In this document: positions 37,492 to 41,962 of the stretch, one piece after another
How the letters are laid out: every line of letters begins with the position of its first letter
Numbering within the stretch: the stretch's first letter is position 1
Origin: Paramacrobiotus metropolitanus
Lineage: Eukaryota > Tardigrada > Eutardigrada > Parachela > Macrobiotidae
Direction: 5' to 3'
Assembly: GCF_019649055.1 (NCBI RefSeq)
Contig: NW_026570561.1
Span: forward strand, 1-41,962
Length of the DNA stretch: 41,962 bases
Notes under the pieces: model-generated
The model's input: the letters and a program-made list of their open reading frames with translations, nothing else
Database searches by the model: none
What the model was told of the DNA's origin: nothing
Position numbers and translations under genes: made by a program

Positions 37492-40400
37492 TCACATTAA
37501 TTTTGCTGTGTATGCTTTTATCCAAACCATCAAAACAGCCGCAGTTAGTGTAGTCAGCTTAGTGACATCCAGATCGGAAATACTGGACACCGTCCACTGC
37601 CGGCCACGGTAAGCAGTAGACGGGCGGGGATCCGCGCTCTGGTAATCGTTCAGCGCCTGCAAAACATCCTGCAGCGGTCAAAACGGCACTTACACCTTAC
37701 GACGTAGCGGATACGCTACTGGGTATCAAATGTTACTAACCGGTTTAAGCAAATGCCCTTTACACTTAAAACTCAAATACCCAATGGCTGGAACAAATAA
37801 AACAACCATTCTAGTATCAAATTAACGTCAAACCTGCAGAGTGTGCTCTTGACATCGTCCGTCATGATTCTTAACCATGCAGTCTGTGTCGGCAATCCCT
37901 TGGGACAAGGCCGGGAGGTCGGGCGGTTCACGGAGCACCAGGTTCTTCTCGAACAAACCCCACAGCTCTTTATCCAGCTCCTGACGCGACTGCATACCGA
38001 ACGAGTGCCGCGCTACCCGTGCGTCCACAATGTCGTCTGGTACGTGGCAGTTCTTCCACACCATGCTGTCCCATGACGCGAAATCCGCGGCCAGACTGGC
38101 TAATCTCACAACCAGATCTTTGAAGACATCACGTTGCCGGAAGGGATCGTCCACGTCGAATCGGCAATCACAGAATACCAGCGTCCTGATGCGCTGGCTG
38201 CCTAAAAGATGTCGGATGAGTGCGACCAGTTGCAGGCATTTTTCCAAGTCCAGGTCGCGGATGATAAGGGTCCTGATGGCGCTGCTCATACACTTTAGCA
38301 AGCAGGAGACCGTCCAGTACCAAGGATACACGCCAGCCATTTCGAGATCCACATCCAAGACGGGAATGCGCACATCCGGAAAGTAGGCGTCGGTGGTCAG
38401 CAGGCCGTCCCACAGTGGGTTCACACGCCGACAACGGACACGGTTGATGGGGTCCAGTGCCTGGAAAACCTCCCGCAAGACCAAAACTGGGAGCGGCAGA
38501 CTGACTACATCACTGCGGTCGAATTGTTCCAGTTTATCCGGTCTGCTAACAGTCCCGTAAAGGCGTGTCCACCACCTCGATATCGGAAATGTGTTCCAAG
38601 ATTTGATGTACTGCTTCGCCTCATCACACACGACTTTCTGTGAACCAATTAACAAAATGTAAATGTAGTAAAAAGTGTGAGATTATCAATAATTGTATAA
38701 CTAATGTAGTAATTGTATATACGTTGTACATGTACCACTGGTAAAATAAAGACGTATAAGTATAAGTCAGTAGTATAATAATACCAGCGAATCATTTGGC
38801 TGAGTGGCTTCACAGGCTTGTCATCATACTACCTAATCATCATATAAGATATAGGTATATACTAATCAAAACGATTTAAATTTAAAAATGCATTTCGACT
38901 GCCAGAGGGTAAAATAGGAAACTCGAATTCTCGAAAAAAGAGTATTTCCGGCGCGCCCAACTATTCAGTTTTGGCGAGGGGTCAGTGATTGGCATTCACT
39001 ATTTCCTTGGATGTCCTACATCTGTTTTCCCATTCAGTTGCGCAACCGGAAGTGAAGGGGGCCCTGAAGCGGGTTTTGGTATTGTATTGGAGCTGTACAA
39101 ACGATTCAGAACAAACGATTCTCAAAGATCTTTGGCCAAAACAAAAAGGCCGGATCGAATTGTCCCGAGCCTTCCAATGAGAAGAATCGAAATCTCGCCG
39201 AAGCCACACTTCCATCTCTTACTGGTTTCGGTCAACTGTGCGGCACTTCCGGCGATCTCTAAGCATATACATGAAACGTTGTGTCAGGGCTGGGCTAGTC
39301 TAGCACAGACACTCGCAACAAATCTGCCGATTGAGGGAATCGAACCCACAACCTCCATACTCCAAGTCAGAGAGAGGCACCACTAGGCTATCGGCAAAAC
39401 ATACAAATTGTATCGAAATGTTACATAGAACGATGCTATAGAGTGCGGATGCAGCTCTCACAGGTGGACGGAATCCTGTGCAAATAATTCTTACGGGTGG
39501 ATGCCTATCTTGTCGGTGGTTTTAATTGTACTACTTCCCTTGTTTGTCATTCCACTGAGAAAATTAATGAAAGGTCTGATAGTGATCCCCCATGTCATAT
39601 TAAAGTAAATGAGTGTTGCCTAAGCGGTAAGCGGTTCATCATGTTGTGGGCCGTGGCTAGCTTCTGATCAGCAGCCGTCTACTCCCAGAAATCGCTGAAA
39701 TCAGCGGTTGCAGTTGAGATGCGTCGCTTTAATATGCACTAGCTTTGGACATGTCTGAAATTGTATATTGCTCAGATTCAGACATTCGGGTATCTTCCAA
39801 CGCCTATGTAGGTTTTTTGTGCATTATGCGCAGTAGAAACGACTGGTAAGTGGTAACGTGTGTCATCACGATCCGGAGCTTATCTATGCTCTGAATGGTC
39901 AAAACAACTATACCGCACGTATTCGAGATACCGCGCTGCAGAGCTCCGTTTTTTAACATACCCGTTCTTATCTCTATGAATCATAGCTTATGCACCATGG
40001 TGCGCTGCACTGGCCGTATACCAGCCAACAGAGAAAGATGTCTGACTCTTCGTATTGTATAATTGAAACTTACCACTTGCTGTGCTGTCAACGGAGATGT
40101 AGTCTTCCACTGTAAATACTGCAGCGTCTCGCTGAGAAGCGACGTACACCAGACATCATACCGCCGGCTCAAATGGCACTTGAAGATCTCCATGATCACA
40201 TCGTTCACATCGGCGCAGAAGGCGGTAGGCAGCCGACAGGAGCGCATCACAAAGTCATCCTGTGCCACCCGCCATCGCTCCAGATCCTCCCCCCGGGGCG
40301 GCTGCCGCACCTGCGCCAGGGGTACCAGCTCCCGGACGGTGCCGTGCGGCATGTCCGCTTCCACACAGTATAAATTGTCAAAGCAGCCCCCGCCCAAGGA

Positions 40401-40504
40401 GATCACCTTCCCTGAATACCACACCCAAGCACCGTCGGGTTGGCGTCGCAGCAACACCTGCACGGTGTCGTCCGGTTGGGGCGCGTCATTCTGGTACATG
40501 CCGC
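37492..40504 (-). CDS. Gene J: F-box-family gene, open exons, exon 1 interrupted by an LTR element
   Basis: Exon 3 is 37656-37492 (55 codons with TGA), exon 2 38637-37834 (268 codons, no break), and the 3' part of exon 1 is 40504-40074 (open, donor GTAAGT). Exon 2 holds KVVCDEAKQYIKSW, the F-box LPLPVLVLREVFQALDPINRVRCRRVNPLW, VYPWYWTVSCLLKCMSS, LVFCDCRFDVDDP and LWGLFEKNLVLREPPDLPALSQ. Exon 3 carries YQSADPRPSTAYRGRQWTVSSISDLDV. The 5' part of exon 1 (MLIYE..AWNAVDV) is not at its expected place because a minus-strand LTR element sits at 40505; if the insertion is simple, it lies right of the window. The best preserved minus-strand copy, probably inactivated recently. Confidence 0.6.
39324..39396 (-). 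repeat. tRNA-like sequence, probably a SINE head or tRNA pseudogene
   Basis: On the minus strand about 73 nt begin TGCCGAT and end ATCGGCA, a perfect 7-bp acceptor stem. An A box (TAGCCTAGTGG) and a B box (GGTTCGATTCC) are present. The D arm does not pair well, the T stem has a mismatch, and the anticodon loop (CTGACTT) lacks a purine at position 37, so a working tRNA is unlikely. It lies inside a paralogous intron block that lacks it elsewhere (13060-13345, 33715-33965). Confidence 0.45.
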
Positions 40505-40778
40505 TCTAACAGGGGATGAACGGCTAGTTCACCCCTGTGCGCGAACAGAAACGGAAACTGAACGCCAACACACTGCACTTTATCGCTCTCTCCTTACAAC
40601 ACATCAAAGGCCACCGCAGCACCTTGCTGCGGGGCAAAAGAAAAAGCATCCAGCTCAGACGACGAAATCTAGCAGCTGAAAAATCTACCGGATTTAGAAT
40701 CTGGTAGATGCAGAAAAACACGGCAAAAACAGCAAAACAACCTAGCAGCCGCCTGTGCGCGGGTGAACGGAGAAACCA
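40505..40778 (-). repeat. 3' LTR of the minus-strand element
   Basis: Begins TGGTTTCTCC (minus strand) and ends CTGTTAGA. It contains hairpins: CGCAGCA/TGCTGCG, an ATCTACC arm pair around 40682-40709, and a stem around 40510-40537 (CAGGGG..AAC with GTTCACCCCTG). Confidence 0.65.
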
Positions 40779-40789
40779 CTCCTCCTCAC
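40779..40789 (-). promoter_or_regulatory. Polypurine tract of the minus-strand element
   Basis: GTGAGGAGGAG on the minus strand abuts the LTR start. Confidence 0.55.
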
Positions 40790-41208
40790 ATGCCTGCGGG
40801 TGGATCATGAGGTCCTCCAGATGCATCGCGCGGCGTCGCGAACTCCCTCCATGTCTTCCGGGCGTCCTTGCCCATTGGGGCTTTAAGCCTCAGCTCGTCC
40901 GTCCACACAGCCGATGCATCCTTCACACTGCAGGCACGGGCCGTGCCTGCGGTTCTGAAAAACGGACACATGCAGTGTAAGCACCTTGCTTAAAACGCAC
41001 CTTCGCGTAAAACTGCATCCGCTGACGTCACCGGTGCCTGCGGTACTGGATAGACGTCATACGGCTGGCTTCATCGGCTCGGCTCACGGTTCGCTTCGGT
41101 ACGGCTTGATTCCGGTCCACTTTGACCTGCTTTGCGTTGTCTGGGTCAATGCACTGGCTGCAACGACATCCAGCGTCAACCAGGAAATGGGTGAATTCCA
41201 TTCTTTTT

Positions 41209-41682
41209 TCAGTAGGAAAGGTCACGTTCTGAGGAAAATCGGGCAGGGTTTGTGGCATTTGAACGCTGGTGACCCTGCAAACACCAAAATACGATTCTTC
41301 GGTGGGAAATTCCTCTGCATCCGTCAGGAAAGGTCGTCATCCCAGGAAAAACGGGCAGAGGTTTGGGGCTATCTGACACTGGTGACCCTGTGGGGCAGCT
41401 CACTGGTACTTCTGCGATGGCAGGGTTCACGTGGGCTTCGGTGAATGGCAGTCCTGGAGCTGCTACGGACTGGAGTTGGCCTTGTCGTCGCTGGCTGCTG
41501 CTGACATCATCCTTCACGTCCTTCTTCACCCTCTCCATCACCGCGCTTCGCGATGTGGTATTCCTCCGGCCTCCGGCGAGGTCATTCCTCCGTCCATCGT
41601 CGTATCCGGGGCTGCCGCTTCGGCAAAGTGAACTTTCACTAGGGGCGTCAGACGTCGCACTTGGGGCTCGAAGGGTGCACAT
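41209..41682 (-). CDS. Unrecognised 157-aa ORF in the minus-strand LTR element
   Basis: ATG at 41682, 13 nt after the primer site, opens a Ser/Arg-rich frame (MCTLRAPSATSDAPSES) to 41209. It is in the position of gag, but no capsid or zinc-knuckle motif is seen. The nucleotides contain an imperfect duplication of about 70 bp (41213-41280 and 41327-41394) read in different frames, which argues against strong protein constraint. Possibly a gag remnant. Confidence 0.35.
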   Translation of the reverse strand: MCTLRAPSATSDAPSESSLCRSGSPGYDDGRRNDLAGGRRNTTSRSAVMERVKKDVKDDVSSSQRRQGQLQSVAAPGLPFTEAHVNPAIAEVPVSCPTGSPVSDSPKPLPVFPGMTTFPDGCRGISHRRIVFWCLQGHQRSNATNPARFSSERDLSY

Positions 41683-41695
41683 GGTTGAACCACGA

Positions 41696-41705
41696 TCTGC
41701 TACCA
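41696..41705 (-). promoter_or_regulatory. Primer-binding site of the minus-strand element
   Basis: TGGTAGCAGA on the minus strand, directly after the LTR end; same ten bases as the site at 14859-14868. Confidence 0.6.
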
Positions 41706-41962
41706 TCTAACAGGGATGAACGGCTAGTTCACCCCCTGTGCGCGAACAGAAACGGAAACTGAACGCCAACACACTGCACACTTTATCGCTGTCTCATACA
41801 ACACATCAAAGGCCACCGCAGCACCTTGCTGCGGGGCAAAAGGAAAAAAGCATCCAGCTCAGACGACGAAATCTAGCAACTGAAAAAATCTACCAGATTT
41901 AGAATCTGGTAGATGGAGAAAACACGGCAAAACAGCAAAACAACCTGGCAGCCGCCTGTGCG
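41706..41962 (-). repeat. 5' LTR of the minus-strand element (partial)
   Basis: About 95% identical to 40505-40761 with several small indels. By comparison about 17 bp of its start lie beyond the window. A 12-bp perfect hairpin (ATCTACCAGATT arm) lies near 41889-41915. Confidence 0.65.

Larger units (their letters stand above)
40505..41962 (-). mobile_element. Short non-autonomous LTR element on the minus strand, cut by window end
   Basis: Two direct repeats of about 274 bp (40505-40778 and 41706 to beyond 41962) flank 927 bp. On the minus strand the right copy is directly followed by TGGTAGCAGA (41705-41696), a primer site of the same initiator-Met type as the large element, and the left copy is directly preceded by GTGAGGAGGAG (40789-40779), a purine tract, after which the LTR starts with TG. 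The order is therefore LTR, primer site, short body, purine tract, LTR. There is no pol, so it is a TRIM-like or internally deleted element. The distal target duplication is outside the window; the proximal side is the GCGG next to gene J exon 1. Confidence 0.7.

Noticed and set aside
39324-39396. Functional tRNA-Val gene
   Set aside because: The D arm and T stem do not pair properly and the anticodon loop is abnormal.
40505-41962. Plain tandem duplication of about 260 bp
   Set aside because: A primer site, a purine tract and TG starts at the right places make LTRs the better explanation.

Overview
This is a metazoan nuclear window: spliced genes with GT-AG introns, no operons, AATAAA polyadenylation signals, and about half the length in mobile DNA. 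The repeated host gene family (an N-terminal AWNAVDV..VDG module, then an F-box exon, then a QWT..DIADIDVNKLTKLTAA exon) looks to me like a lineage-specific tardigrade (eutardigrade) family. That placement is from memory and moderately confident; no marker gene here settles it.

Layout. Positions 1-13.6 kb and 27.1-40.5 kb hold a tandem and inverted cluster of paralogous three-exon genes, here lettered A-J. Exons are about 615 nt (N-terminal module), about 786-807 nt (F-box) and 165-186 nt (C-terminal module), all joined in phase 0. Plus-strand copies (A, B, D, F, H) and minus-strand copies (C, E, G, I, J) form two subfamilies. Gene F (9329-11817) is the only copy complete and open in all three exons. 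J has open exons, but a retroelement splits its exon 1. A is cut by the window edge. B, C, D, E, G, H and I carry frameshifts, stops, truncations or chimeric joins. Paralogous introns serve as empty-site controls, which makes the insertions in them easy to see: a 554-bp Mutator-like MITE in D, an RT-tail fragment in F, a foldback structure in H, and a 160-bp MITE in I.

The centre (14573-27107) is one Ty3/Gypsy-type LTR retrotransposon of about 12.5 kb with 4-bp target-site duplications (CTTG), LTRs about 2% diverged, an initiator-Met-tRNA-like primer site and an intact 1.5-kb-codon pol. The gag region is broken by several frame changes. Gag-to-pol passage uses a textbook -1 frameshift signal (TTTAAAC, 6-nt spacer, stem). 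Downstream of pol are two additional ORFs. ORF3 (744 aa) has an AT-hook and what looks like a duplicated pair of winged-helix domains of the SAMD1/KAT6-N-terminal plus H15 type. ORF4 is unrecognised. The sense strand of the whole element is studded with at least 26 small hairpins that share an ACGAA (or ACGAT) loop but have different, compensating stems. They lie in coding regions of several frames and in untranslated regions, and I saw none in the flanking DNA. This strand-specific hairpin family is the most unusual signal in the window.

The right end (40505-41962) holds a second, minus-strand LTR element, short and apparently non-autonomous, with a 274-bp LTR, the same type of primer site and a purine tract. 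It lies inside exon 1 of gene J and runs off the window.
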